In this document: piece by piece, positions 40,920 to 50,047 of the stretch
Layout: every line of letters starts with the position of its first letter
Position numbering within the stretch: position 1 is the first letter of the stretch
Assembly (NCBI RefSeq): GCF_000472965.1
Contig: NZ_KI421483.1
Coordinates: 210,702-274,701, forward strand
DNA: 64,000 nucleotides
From: Bradyrhizobium murdochi
GTDB lineage: Bacteria; Pseudomonadota; Alphaproteobacteria; Rhizobiales; Xanthobacteraceae
Direction: 5' to 3'
The notes under the pieces: model-generated
What the model was told of the DNA's origin: nothing
The model's database searches: none
The model's input: only the letters and a program-made list of their open reading frames with translations
Translations under genes and position numbers: made by a program

Positions 40920-42113
40920 CTACTTCACCAGCGGGCAACCGGAATCCTTCGCCGCCGGGAACGCCTTGTCGCCCGGCACCACGGCGAGCTGCTTGTAGTA
41001 ATCCCACGGCTTCTTCGATTCTGAAGGCTTCTTGACCTCGAACAGATAGAGGTCGTGCACCATGCGGCCGTTTTCCAGCACCTTGCCGCCCTGCGCGAAG
41101 TCATCGTCGACCGGGAGTTCCTTCAGCTTCTTCGCCACCGCCTCGGTATCCTTGGTGCCCGCGGCCTTGACTGCCTTGAGGTATTGCAGCGTCGCCGAAT
41201 AGGTGCCGGCCTGAATCATGTTCGGCATGCGGCCGGTGCGCTTGAAGAAGCGTTCCGCGAGGTTGCGGCTCTTGGCGTCGCGATCCCAGTAGTAGCCTTC
41301 GGTCAGCACCAGGCCCTGCGCGGCGTTGAGGCCGAGGCCGTGCACTTCGGCGAGCGTCAGCAACAGGCCGGCGAGCTTTTGGCCGCTCTTGACGATGCCG
41401 AACTCCGCCGCCTGCTTGATCGAGTTGGTGGTGTCGAGGCCGGCATTGGCGAGGCCGATGATCTTGGCTTTCGAACTTTGCGCCTGCAGCAGGAAGGAAG
41501 AAAAGTCCGACGAGTTCAGGGGAATGCGGACTGCGCCGAGCACCTTGCCGCCCTTCGCCCTGACGAAATCTCCGGTGTCTTTTTCCAACGCATGGCCGAA
41601 GGCGTAGTCGGCGGTCATGAAGAACCAGCTATCGCCGCCGGATTCCACCAGCGCGCCGCCGGTACCGTAGGCGAGCGCGTGGGTGTCGTAGGCCCAGTGG
41701 AAGCCGTAGGGCTGGCAGGCGTCGCCGGTGAGGCGCGAGGTCGCAGCACCCACGACGATGTCGATCTTCTTCATCTGCCTGGAGAGATCGTGAATCGCGA
41801 GTGCAACCGAGGAGGTCGTCAGTTCCGTGATCATGTCGACGCCCTCGACCTCATACCAGCGCCGCGCGATCGCGGTGGCGAGATCCGGCTTGTTCTGATG
41901 GTCGGCGGAGACGATTTCGATCTTGTGGCCGAGCACCTCGCCGCCAAAATCCTCGATCGCCATCTTGGCCGCCTCGAACGACCACTTGCCGCCGTAATCG
42001 GCGTAGACCCCGGACTGGTCGTTCAGAATGCCGATCTTGACGCCCTGCGCCGATGCCGGTGCGGCGAGCAAAAGACCAACTGCCGCAACGGCGGCCAACA
42101 ATCCCGACTTCAT
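40920..42113 (-). CDS. Branched-chain amino acid-type ABC transporter substrate-binding protein
   Basis: The 397-residue protein has a signal peptide ending ASAQG and the type-1 periplasmic binding fold (VKIGILNDQSGVYADYGGKW, DHQNKPDLATAIARRWYE). Many LivK/UrtA-like proteins in Bradyrhizobium bind organic acids or aromatic compounds rather than Leu/Ile/Val, so specificity is open. No permease or ATPase genes are adjacent. Confidence 0.88.
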   Translation of the reverse strand: MKSGLLAAVAAVGLLLAAPASAQGVKIGILNDQSGVYADYGGKWSFEAAKMAIEDFGGEVLGHKIEIVSADHQNKPDLATAIARRWYEVEGVDMITELTTSSVALAIHDLSRQMKKIDIVVGAATSRLTGDACQPYGFHWAYDTHALAYGTGGALVESGGDSWFFMTADYAFGHALEKDTGDFVRAKGGKVLGAVRIPLNSSDFSSFLLQAQSSKAKIIGLANAGLDTTNSIKQAAEFGIVKSGQKLAGLLLTLAEVHGLGLNAAQGLVLTEGYYWDRDAKSRNLAERFFKRTGRMPNMIQAGTYSATLQYLKAVKAAGTKDTEAVAKKLKELPVDDDFAQGGKVLENGRMVHDLYLFEVKKPSESKKPWDYYKQLAVVPGDKAFPAAKDSGCPLVK

Positions 42114-42258
42114 TCTTTTCTCCAGGAATTTTTTGTCAGAGGAACCTCGCGACTTTATTCAATAACCCCGCGAGTGCCCATCCATTTCAGATCAGCCAAA
42201 AGTATTGGGGAACCTTGATCGAAACTGCGCCGTCATTCCGGGAATGACGAGCGCGAAT

Positions 42259-45200
42259 TCACACCGCCGTTCGCTTCTTGCCCTTGCCTTCGGCGAGGTT
42301 GCGCACGATGACGTAGAAGATCGGCGTGAACACCAGGCCGAACAGCGTGACCCCAATCATGCCGAAGAACACGGCGACGCCCACCGCCTGCCGCATCTCC
42401 GAGCCCGAGCCCGACGAGATCACCAGCGGCAGCACGCCGAGGATGAAGGCGAATGACGTCATCAGGATCGGCCGCAACCGCAACCGGCAGGCCTCGATCA
42501 CCGCATCCAACCGCGCCTTGCCCTCGAGCTCGATGTCGCGCGCGAACTCGACGATGAGAATGGCGTTCTTGGCCGCAAGCCCGACCAGCACGACGAAGCC
42601 GATCTGGGTCAGGATGTTGACGTCCTGCCCCATGAGCCGCACGCCGACGGTGGCGGCGAGCAGGCACATCGGCACGATCAGGATGACGGCAAACGGCAGG
42701 CTCCACGAGCCATATTGCGCTGCCAGCACCAGATACACGAACAGCACGCAAATCGGGAACACGAGGAGGCCGGCTTGGCCGCCGGTGACCTGCTGATAGG
42801 ACAGATCGGTCCATTCGAACGAGAAGCCGCTCGGCAACGTTTCCTCGGCCAGCTTCTTCATGGTCTCGATCGCGGTCGCCGAACTGGTCCCGGGCGACGT
42901 ATCGCCCTGCAGCTCGGATGCGGGATAGAGATTGTAGCGCGCGACGCGGTCGGGGCCGGAGATGTCGCTGAAACTCACGACGCTGCCGAGCATTACCATG
43001 TCACCGGCGGCGTTGCGGGTGCGCAGGCGTGAGAGATCGGACGTCTCCTTGCGGAACGGCAGGTCGGCCTGCGCCGTGACGCGGTAGGTGCGGCCGAACA
43101 GGTTGAAGTCGTTGACATAGGACGAGCCGAAGTAGGTCTGGATCGTCTCGTTGATATTGGCGATCGGTACGCCGAGCTTCTGCGCCTTGACGCGGTCGAT
43201 ATCGACGAACAGCTGCGGCGTGTTGGCGGCAAAGGTCGAGAACACCTGGGTCAGTCCAGGCGCCTTGCGCGCGGCGCCGATCAATTCATCGGTCGCGGCC
43301 GCGAGCATTTCGGAACCGCGGCCCTGACGGTCCTGGATGCGCATGGTGAAGCCGCCGCCGGTGCCGATGCCGGGCACCGCGGGCGGCGGGATGACGATGA
43401 TGAAGGCACCCTGGATGCTCGCCAGCCGCGCGCGCAGATTGTTGGCGATCGCGCCTGCGGAAAGCCCCTTCTTGTGGCGCTCTGCCGGATCTTCGAACAC
43501 GGGGAATAGCGCGGCGGCATTGCCCGCCTGCGTCCGCGTTGCGCCCGAGAAGCCGGCAAATGCCGCGACTCGAATGATGCCTGGCGTATCCAGCGCAATC
43601 CGCTCGATCTCGCGGACCACCTCGGTCGTTCGCGCCAGCGAGGCCGCACCCGGCAATTGCACGGAGACGATCACGTAGCCACGGTCCTGCGCCGGAATGA
43701 AGCCTTGCGGCGTCGTCATCAACAGCCATCCGGCGCCGCCGATCAACGCCACGTACACCAGCAGCATCACCACCGAATGCCGGATCACGAAATCGGCGGT
43801 GCTGGCATAGCCATGTGCCAGCCGGTCGAAGCCGCGATTGAACATGCCGGTAAAGGCGCCCCAGCCGCGGGCGATGAAGTTCCAGCGTGCCGGCGGCCTC
43901 TTGTCTTCGTGCGGCTGCAGAATCAACGAGGCCAGCGCCGGCGACAGCGTCAGCGAACAGAAGCAGGAAATCGCGGTCGCCACCGCAATGGTGACGGCGA
44001 ACTGCTGGAAGAACTGCCCGGAGATGCCGCCAAGGAAGGCAGTCGGCACGAACACTGCGCACAGAACCAGCGCGATCGACACCAGCGCGCTGCCGACCTC
44101 CTGCATGGTGCGGAGCGCGGCGTCGCGCCGGCTCATGCCATGTTCGAGGTGGCGCTCGACATTTTCGACCACCACGATCGCGTCGTCGACCACGATGCCG
44201 ACCGCCAGCACAAGGCCGAATAGCGTCAGATTGTTGATCGAGAATCCTAGTGCCGCCATCACCGCAAAGGTGCCGACCAGCGACACCGGAATCGCCATGA
44301 TCGGGATGATCGCCGGCCGCCAGCCCTGCAAAAATACCAGCACCACGATCACGACCAGCGCCATCGCCTCGTAGATCGTCTTGATCAGCTCGCTGACGGA
44401 CTGCGCGATGAATTCGGTCGGGTTGTAGCCGATGTTGTAGTCGAGCCCCTTCGGGAAGCTCGCCTTCAGCTTCTCCATCGTCTTGGAAATATTCTCAGCG
44501 GTCGCCAGTGCATTCGAGCCCGGCCGCTGCGTGACCAGCATGGCGACCGCGGATTTGCGCAGCAGAAAACTGTTGGTCGAATAGGCCAAAGCACCGAGTT
44601 CGATCCGCGCGACATCGCGCAGCTTGACCGTGCGCCCGTCGGCACCGGCCTTGACCACAATCTCCTCGAATTGTTTCGGGTCTTTCAGCCGGCCGGTAAA
44701 GGTGAGATTCGGCGAAAAGGCACGGTCGCCGATCGGTGGCTCCGCGATCTGGCCGCCCGCGATCTGCACGTTTTGCGAGCGAATCGCCGCCACCACTTCG
44801 CCCGCGGTCAGGCCGAGCGTCGAAATCTTGTCGGGGTCGAGCCACAGCCGCATCGAATAGTCGCGCGCACCGAAGATCTGAATGTCGCCGACGCCGTCGA
44901 GCCGGAGCAACTCGTCGCGGACCTGCAGCAGCGCGTAGTTGGAAATGTAGAGCTGGTCGAACGTGTCGTCCGGCGACAGCATGAACACGACCATCAGGAT
45001 GTCGGGACTGTTCTTGCGGGTGATGACGCCGTTGCGCTGCACCTCTTCCGGCAACCGCGGCTGCGCGATCGCGACGCGGTTCTGCACCAGCACCTGGGCC
45101 TTGTCGAGATCGGTGCCGAGCTTGAAGGTGACCGTGATCGTCAACTGCCCGTTCGAGGTGGCCTGGCTGTAGAGATACAGCATGTCCTCGACGCCGTTGA

Positions 45201-45411
45201 TCTCCTGCTCGATCGGAGCGGCGACCGTGTCGGACACGGTTTGTGCGGAGGCGCCGGGATATTGCGTGGTGACCGTCACCGTCGGCGGCACCACTTGCGG
45301 ATATTCGGAGACCGGCAGCGTGGTGTAGGCGATCGCGCCGACGATCAGAAGCACGATCGACAACACCATCGCCAGGATGGGCTGGTTGATGGAGAGGCGG
45401 CCGAGATTCAT
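42259..45411 (-). CDS. RND multidrug efflux pump permease (HAE-1 family)
   Basis: A 1050-residue inner-membrane transporter of AcrB/MexB size. It shows 12 TM segments and two large periplasmic domains, begins MNLGRLSINQPILAMVLSIV, and carries the proton-relay Asp pair in TM4 (VVDDAIVVVENVERH). It expels drugs or other hydrophobic compounds using the proton gradient. Its start overlaps the adaptor gene by 4 nt. No outer-membrane channel gene lies nearby, so it must use one from elsewhere. Confidence 0.93.
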   Translation of the reverse strand: MNLGRLSINQPILAMVLSIVLLIVGAIAYTTLPVSEYPQVVPPTVTVTTQYPGASAQTVSDTVAAPIEQEINGVEDMLYLYSQATSNGQLTITVTFKLGTDLDKAQVLVQNRVAIAQPRLPEEVQRNGVITRKNSPDILMVVFMLSPDDTFDQLYISNYALLQVRDELLRLDGVGDIQIFGARDYSMRLWLDPDKISTLGLTAGEVVAAIRSQNVQIAGGQIAEPPIGDRAFSPNLTFTGRLKDPKQFEEIVVKAGADGRTVKLRDVARIELGALAYSTNSFLLRKSAVAMLVTQRPGSNALATAENISKTMEKLKASFPKGLDYNIGYNPTEFIAQSVSELIKTIYEAMALVVIVVLVFLQGWRPAIIPIMAIPVSLVGTFAVMAALGFSINNLTLFGLVLAVGIVVDDAIVVVENVERHLEHGMSRRDAALRTMQEVGSALVSIALVLCAVFVPTAFLGGISGQFFQQFAVTIAVATAISCFCSLTLSPALASLILQPHEDKRPPARWNFIARGWGAFTGMFNRGFDRLAHGYASTADFVIRHSVVMLLVYVALIGGAGWLLMTTPQGFIPAQDRGYVIVSVQLPGAASLARTTEVVREIERIALDTPGIIRVAAFAGFSGATRTQAGNAAALFPVFEDPAERHKKGLSAGAIANNLRARLASIQGAFIIVIPPPAVPGIGTGGGFTMRIQDRQGRGSEMLAAATDELIGAARKAPGLTQVFSTFAANTPQLFVDIDRVKAQKLGVPIANINETIQTYFGSSYVNDFNLFGRTYRVTAQADLPFRKETSDLSRLRTRNAAGDMVMLGSVVSFSDISGPDRVARYNLYPASELQGDTSPGTSSATAIETMKKLAEETLPSGFSFEWTDLSYQQVTGGQAGLLVFPICVLFVYLVLAAQYGSWSLPFAVILIVPMCLLAATVGVRLMGQDVNILTQIGFVVLVGLAAKNAILIVEFARDIELEGKARLDAVIEACRLRLRPILMTSFAFILGVLPLVISSGSGSEMRQAVGVAVFFGMIGVTLFGLVFTPIFYVIVRNLAEGKGKKRTAV

Positions 45412-46640
45412 GTCTTGGCACCGGCCGGCTTGATGTCGCCTGGCTGTGGGCTGACCTTTGCCCCCACCCGCGCCCGTTGCAGGCCGTCGATAATGACGCG
45501 GTCTTCCGGCTTCAGGCCCTCACGGATCACGCGCAGGCCTTCATCGAGCGGTCCGAGCGTCACCGGCTTCGCCTCGACCGTATTGTCGTCCTTGACGACA
45601 AAAACGATCTTGCGCGACTGGTCGGTCGCAACTGCCGTGTCCGGCAGCAGCAGCGCCTCATAGGGCGCACTGCCGATGATCCGGACGCGGCCGAACTGCC
45701 CGGGCAGGATCGAGAGATCCTTGTTCTGGATCACGGCGCGGCTGCGCAGCGTACCCGTCGAGACGTCCAGGCGGTTGTCGAGGAAATCCATCTTGCCCTC
45801 ATGCGAGGGCTTGGTTTCGCCGGTCAGCGTCACCTGGACCGGGTTCGGCGTGTCGCGCGAGCTCGGCCGCTTGCCTTCGGACCAGAGCCGGCTGTTTCGT
45901 AGGTAAGTCGCCTCGTCGACATCGAAATAGATGTAGATCGGGTCGAGCGAGACGATCGAGGTGAGCAGCGTGGCGCCGCCCTCGGAGCCCTGCACGAGAT
46001 TGCCAGGCGTCACGAGATGGCGGCTGACGCGGCCGGTGATCGGCGCCATCACATGGGTGAATTCGATGTTGAGCTTGGCGGCCTTGAGCGCGCCTTCAGC
46101 CTGCATCTCCGCGGCGCGCGCCGCCTGCAAGGTCTGGCGTCGCTGGTCGACGATAGAGTCGGATACGGCCTGGGTCTGGTTCAACGTCAGCGCGCGGTCG
46201 AGTTCGCGTCTGGCGAGCTCCGCTCTCGCGCGCGCATCGGACAACTGCCCGTCGGCCTGTTCGGCGACCGCCTCGAACGGACGGGCGTCAATCACGTAAA
46301 GCAGGTCGCCCGTGCGCACGATCGCGCCGTCGCGGAATTCAACGCTGGTCACGAACCCGCCGACGCGGGCGCGAACCTGGACCTCCTGGATGGCCTCGAA
46401 GCGGCCGGTGAATTCGTCCCAATCGGTGACGGTACGTTTCACCGGCTGCGAGACCGTGACCGATGGCGCCGCGGCGGCTGGCTGTTGCGGCGGCTTGTCG
46501 CCACAGGCGGACAGCGCAAGCGCGAACAATGGGGGCAACCATTTGAGACCACGAAGTGAGTGACCATCACGGCTTGCCGCAGCCGGGCGTTTCAATGGCT
46601 CAGTCGTGCTCAATCCCATCTCCCCCTGCATTCTCAACAT
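45408..46640 (-). CDS. RND efflux periplasmic adaptor (membrane fusion protein, AcrA/MexE-like)
   Basis: A 410-residue lipoprotein-type adaptor. The signal ends in a lipobox LSAC (Cys46). It has a barrel-sandwich half (VQVRARVGGFVTSVEFRDGA), an alpha-helical hairpin (about 130-200), and the return strand VMAPITGRVSRHLVTPGNLV. It links the RND permease to an outer-membrane channel. Starts at residues 4 or 8 are also possible. No TetR or other regulator gene is adjacent. Confidence 0.9.
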   Translation of the reverse strand: MLRMQGEMGLSTTEPLKRPAAASRDGHSLRGLKWLPPLFALALSACGDKPPQQPAAAAPSVTVSQPVKRTVTDWDEFTGRFEAIQEVQVRARVGGFVTSVEFRDGAIVRTGDLLYVIDARPFEAVAEQADGQLSDARARAELARRELDRALTLNQTQAVSDSIVDQRRQTLQAARAAEMQAEGALKAAKLNIEFTHVMAPITGRVSRHLVTPGNLVQGSEGGATLLTSIVSLDPIYIYFDVDEATYLRNSRLWSEGKRPSSRDTPNPVQVTLTGETKPSHEGKMDFLDNRLDVSTGTLRSRAVIQNKDLSILPGQFGRVRIIGSAPYEALLLPDTAVATDQSRKIVFVVKDDNTVEAKPVTLGPLDEGLRVIREGLKPEDRVIIDGLQRARVGAKVSPQPGDIKPAGAKT

Positions 46641-47034
46641 CCTGATCGATGGAAAAGCTTGCCGTGGAACTTAGTTGCGGAGGCCACAGATGTGATCGGT
46701 TCCCAGTCTCGTCAAGAACCGGCTGGGATCAAGCACAATCGTTATGCATCAGCGTAGTCAACGCTCTTCGCAACGCGCGATTTCGCGTTTTCGCACTGCG
46801 ATGAAGGCGGAACCCGTTGCGACGAATGGTCAGCTAATCGCCGCCTAATGACGAAAACGTGACATCGTGCAAAGACGTCTCGTGGAGCCCCCGCAAGGGG
46901 GAAGCGAGCGACTGCCCGAGCGTCGGGATGGTCCGCTCATATTGCCGCCTTCAAGCATGACGTCGCCGATTTCCTCGGCTAACCTCGCGGCAAGGCCCGC
47001 CACAAGGGCCAGAAAATGTCCGGGGAGGACAAGC
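46641..47034. other. Intergenic region without a recognised gene
   Basis: This divergent gap between the efflux adaptor gene and the alcohol dehydrogenase gene holds no convincing coding frame. Two hairpins are visible: AACGCG-N6-CGCGTT followed by TTTT (46772-46792), and CCCCC-GCAA-GGGGG (46888-46901). The 3' end carries the strong ribosome site GGGGAGGA (47022-47029) of the next gene. The frame of that gene stays open upstream to 46867 but has no ribosome site there. Confidence 0.5.
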
Positions 47035-48189
47035 GTGCACAGAGGGCGTGTCGTATTCGGCGCCATGGACGAGGTCGTGTTCGGGCGGCCGGCGTCCGAG
47101 GCGGTCGTCGCGCAGTTGGATCGGCTCGGCACGAGGCGCGCCTTCCTGATGGTCAGCGGCACGCTCAACCGCGAAACCGACGTGATCGACACCATCCGCC
47201 GTGCGTTGGGACCGCGCTGCGTCGGTACGTTCGATGCGATGCCGCCGCACACGCCGCGCTCAGCCGTGATCGCCGCCAGCGAACAGGCCCGCGCAGCGAA
47301 TGCCGATCTCATCGTCACGATCGGCGGCGGTTCGATCACCGACGGCGCCAAGGCCGTGCAGCTCTGCCTTGCCAACGACGTCCGCAGCGCGGATGACATC
47401 GATCGGATCAAGGCCGGTCGCGGCGGCTCACGGCAGCTCACCGCGCCAATGGTGCGTCAGATCAGCGTGCCGACGACGATCGCCGGCGGCGAATTCTCCT
47501 CCACGGCCGGCGTCACCAACGAGAAGACGAAGGTCAAGGAAGCGCTGCGCCATCCGCTGCTCATGCCCCGCGCCGTGATTCTCGACCCCTGGCTTGCCCA
47601 GCACACGCCGGAATGGCTGTGGCTGTCGACCGGTATCCGCGCGGTCGACCATTGCGTCGAAGGCATCTGCTCGCGCGACGCTCACCCACATGGCGACGCG
47701 CAGGCGCTGAAAGGCCTATCGATGCTGGCGCAGGCGCTGCCGCGGGTGAAGGCCGCGGCCGGCGACCTCGACGCGCGGATGGATTGTCAGATCGGGACCT
47801 GGCTTTCGACCGGGCCTCTCGCTTCCGGCGTGCCGATGGGCGCCAGCCATGGCATCGGCTACGTGCTCGGCGCCGAATTCGGCGTGCCGCACGGCTACAC
47901 CTCCTGCGTGATGCTGCCATCGGTGATGCGATGGAACAAGTCAGCGAATGCCGAACGTCAGGCGCTGGTCGCAGCCGCCATGGGCCATCCGAACGAGGAC
48001 GCCGGCGACGTGCTCGATCAATTCATTCGCAATCTCGGCATGCCGCGCAGCCTACGCGAGGTCAAGGTTGGGCCCGAGCATTTCGACCGCATCGCGCAAC
48101 AAGCGATGGCCACGCCGTGGGTGCCGCGCAACCCGCGCAAGATCGAGGGACCGGCGCAGGTACGCGAGATTCTCGACATGACCGCGTAA
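47035..48189 (+). CDS. Iron-containing alcohol dehydrogenase / maleylacetate reductase family
   Basis: The 384-residue protein has an NAD-binding part with IVTIGGGSITDGAKAV and a helical metal-binding domain with IRAVDHCVEG (His), GASHGIGYVLG (His) and FGVPHGYTSC (His). This matches maleylacetate reductases and group III alcohol dehydrogenases. Maleylacetate reductase would send ring-cleavage products to 3-oxoadipate, but the specificity is open. The GTG start is chosen for the GGGGAGGA ribosome site; the frame opens earlier. It is followed after 16 nt by the acyl-CoA synthetase gene. Confidence 0.85.
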   Translation: MHRGRVVFGAMDEVVFGRPASEAVVAQLDRLGTRRAFLMVSGTLNRETDVIDTIRRALGPRCVGTFDAMPPHTPRSAVIAASEQARAANADLIVTIGGGSITDGAKAVQLCLANDVRSADDIDRIKAGRGGSRQLTAPMVRQISVPTTIAGGEFSSTAGVTNEKTKVKEALRHPLLMPRAVILDPWLAQHTPEWLWLSTGIRAVDHCVEGICSRDAHPHGDAQALKGLSMLAQALPRVKAAAGDLDARMDCQIGTWLSTGPLASGVPMGASHGIGYVLGAEFGVPHGYTSCVMLPSVMRWNKSANAERQALVAAAMGHPNEDAGDVLDQFIRNLGMPRSLREVKVGPEHFDRIAQQAMATPWVPRNPRKIEGPAQVREILDMTA

Positions 48190-48205
48190 GGAGACCGAAG
48201 CCAAG

Positions 48206-49756
48206 ATGTACACCGGCACACATGCTCATCTTCGTCCGCTGCAACCCGCCTTCATCATGGCTTCCACCGGAGAGGCCGTAACCTATCGTGAACTGGAGGC
48301 GCGTACGAACCGGCTTGCGCACTTGTTTCGCAACCGCGGACTCAAGCGGCTCGACCACTATTCGATCTTCATGGAGAACAACAGCCGCTACCTCGAGGCC
48401 TGCGGCGCCGGCGAACGCAGCGGGCTTTATTATACCTGCGTGAACTCCTACCTGACCGCGGGCGAGCTCGCCTACATCCTCACCAACAGCCAGTCGCGCA
48501 TTCTCATCACCTCGAAGGCAAAGCTCGACGTCGCCCGCGAGGCGCTGAAGGAATGCCCCAAGGTCGACGTGTGCATTGTCGCAGACGGCGACGGCGAGAG
48601 CGAGCGCGTCGTCGGACTTGAGCAGGCGACGTCAGGCCTGCCGATGACGCCGAGATCGGACGAATGCATCGGCACCGCGATGCTCTATTCGTCGGGCACC
48701 ACGGGCCGGCCGAAGGGCATCCTGCGGCCGCTGCCCGAGCAGCCGCCGATTCAAAACCTGCCGATCTTCGATTTCCTGCATGGCGTCTGGCACTACCGCG
48801 AAGGCATGATCTACCTTTCCCCCGCCCCGCTGTACCATTCGGCGCCGCAGGCGGCGGTCAATTTGACGATCCGCGCCGGCGGCACCGTCATCATCATGGA
48901 AAGTTTTGATCCGGAAAGATATCTGGAACTGGTTCAAAGATGGGGCGTCACCCACACCCAGCTTGTGCCGACGATGTTCTCGCGCATGCTGAAGCTGCCG
49001 GCGGATGTCCGCAAGCGTTACGACCTCTCATCGCTCGAGATCGCGATCCATGCTGCCGCGCCCTGCCCGGCTGCGGTGAAGGACGACGTCATCAAATGGT
49101 GGGGGCCGATCATCCATGAATATTACGGCGCCACCGAAGGACTCGGCTTCACCGCCTGCAACAGCGAGGAATGGCTGGCACACCGCGGCACCGTCGGCCG
49201 GGTGATGCTCGGCGACCTCCATATTCTCGACGAGAACATGCGACCCTGCCCGGTGGGCACCCCGGGCACGGTGTGGTTCAAGACCGCGACCCCGTTTGAA
49301 TATTTCAACGACCCGGCCAAGACCCAGGAGGTGCGCTCGCCTGACGGCAGCATGAGCACGGTCGGCGACGTCGGCTATGTCGACGAGGACGGTTATCTCT
49401 ATCTGACCGATCGCGCGACCTTCATGATCATTTCCGGTGGCGTCAACATCTACCCGCAGGAATGCGAGAACCTCCTGATCACCCACCCCAAGATCGCCGA
49501 TGCGGCGGTGTTCGGGGTCCCGAATCCTGATCTCGGCGAGGAAGTAAAGGCCGTGGTGCAGCCGATGCCGGGCGTCTCGCCGGGACAGGAACTGGCCGAC
49601 GAACTGATCGCCTTCTGCAGCCAGTCGCTGTCGCGCCAGAAAGTACCGCGCTCGATCGATTTCGAGGCCGAACTGCCGCGGCTGCCGACCGGCAAGCTCT
49701 ACAAGCGCCTGTTACGCGATCGCTATTGGGGCAACAAGACCTCGCGGATCGTGTGA
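48206..49756 (+). CDS. AMP-dependent acyl-CoA synthetase/ligase
   Basis: A 516-residue adenylate-forming enzyme with the P-loop YSSGTTGRPKG, the A5 motif YYGATEG, the A7 region GDVGYVDEDGYLYLTDR and the late LPTGKLYKRLLRD with the catalytic Lys. It activates a carboxylic acid as acyl-AMP and transfers it to CoA. As second gene of a pair with the iron alcohol dehydrogenase, it may activate a product or substrate of the same path. The acid is unknown. Confidence 0.9.
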   Translation: MYTGTHAHLRPLQPAFIMASTGEAVTYRELEARTNRLAHLFRNRGLKRLDHYSIFMENNSRYLEACGAGERSGLYYTCVNSYLTAGELAYILTNSQSRILITSKAKLDVAREALKECPKVDVCIVADGDGESERVVGLEQATSGLPMTPRSDECIGTAMLYSSGTTGRPKGILRPLPEQPPIQNLPIFDFLHGVWHYREGMIYLSPAPLYHSAPQAAVNLTIRAGGTVIIMESFDPERYLELVQRWGVTHTQLVPTMFSRMLKLPADVRKRYDLSSLEIAIHAAAPCPAAVKDDVIKWWGPIIHEYYGATEGLGFTACNSEEWLAHRGTVGRVMLGDLHILDENMRPCPVGTPGTVWFKTATPFEYFNDPAKTQEVRSPDGSMSTVGDVGYVDEDGYLYLTDRATFMIISGGVNIYPQECENLLITHPKIADAAVFGVPNPDLGEEVKAVVQPMPGVSPGQELADELIAFCSQSLSRQKVPRSIDFEAELPRLPTGKLYKRLLRDRYWGNKTSRIV

Positions 49757-49972
49757 GCATGCGACGATGTGAGACGGCGAACCCGAACACAGACGTCGCG
49801 ACACCTGGTGGTGCGGTGCATCATCCGGCGAGACATTCCAGCGCGAGCCGTAACATAACGGCTACGCTGCAACGAATCTGCCGCTTTCGCAGCGAACAGC
49901 CCTGTTGGCGCGTGTTCCGCCGCGCGGATTTCGATTAGTTCGAATTGCCGATCTGTGCATCGTCTTGGCCGG

Positions 49973-50000
49973 TTGCCCAGACGCGGGGTCATGCTATCGT
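49973..50000 (+). promoter_or_regulatory. Candidate promoter of the peptide-type ABC operon
   Basis: TTGCCC (49973-49978) and TATCGT (49995-50000) are 16 nt apart, each with four of six consensus bases, in the 291-nt gap before the binding-protein gene. The remainder of this gap shows no gene. Modest evidence only. Confidence 0.3.
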
Positions 50001-50047
50001 CTGACGCAATCGGCCGTTTCGAGACCGAGCAAATGTGGGAGGGGACC

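Noticed and set aside
46867..47034. N-terminal extension of the iron alcohol dehydrogenase
   Set aside because: The frame is open, but the extension is Arg/Pro/Ser-rich, absent from the family, and the strong GGGGAGGA site sits directly before the GTG at 47035.
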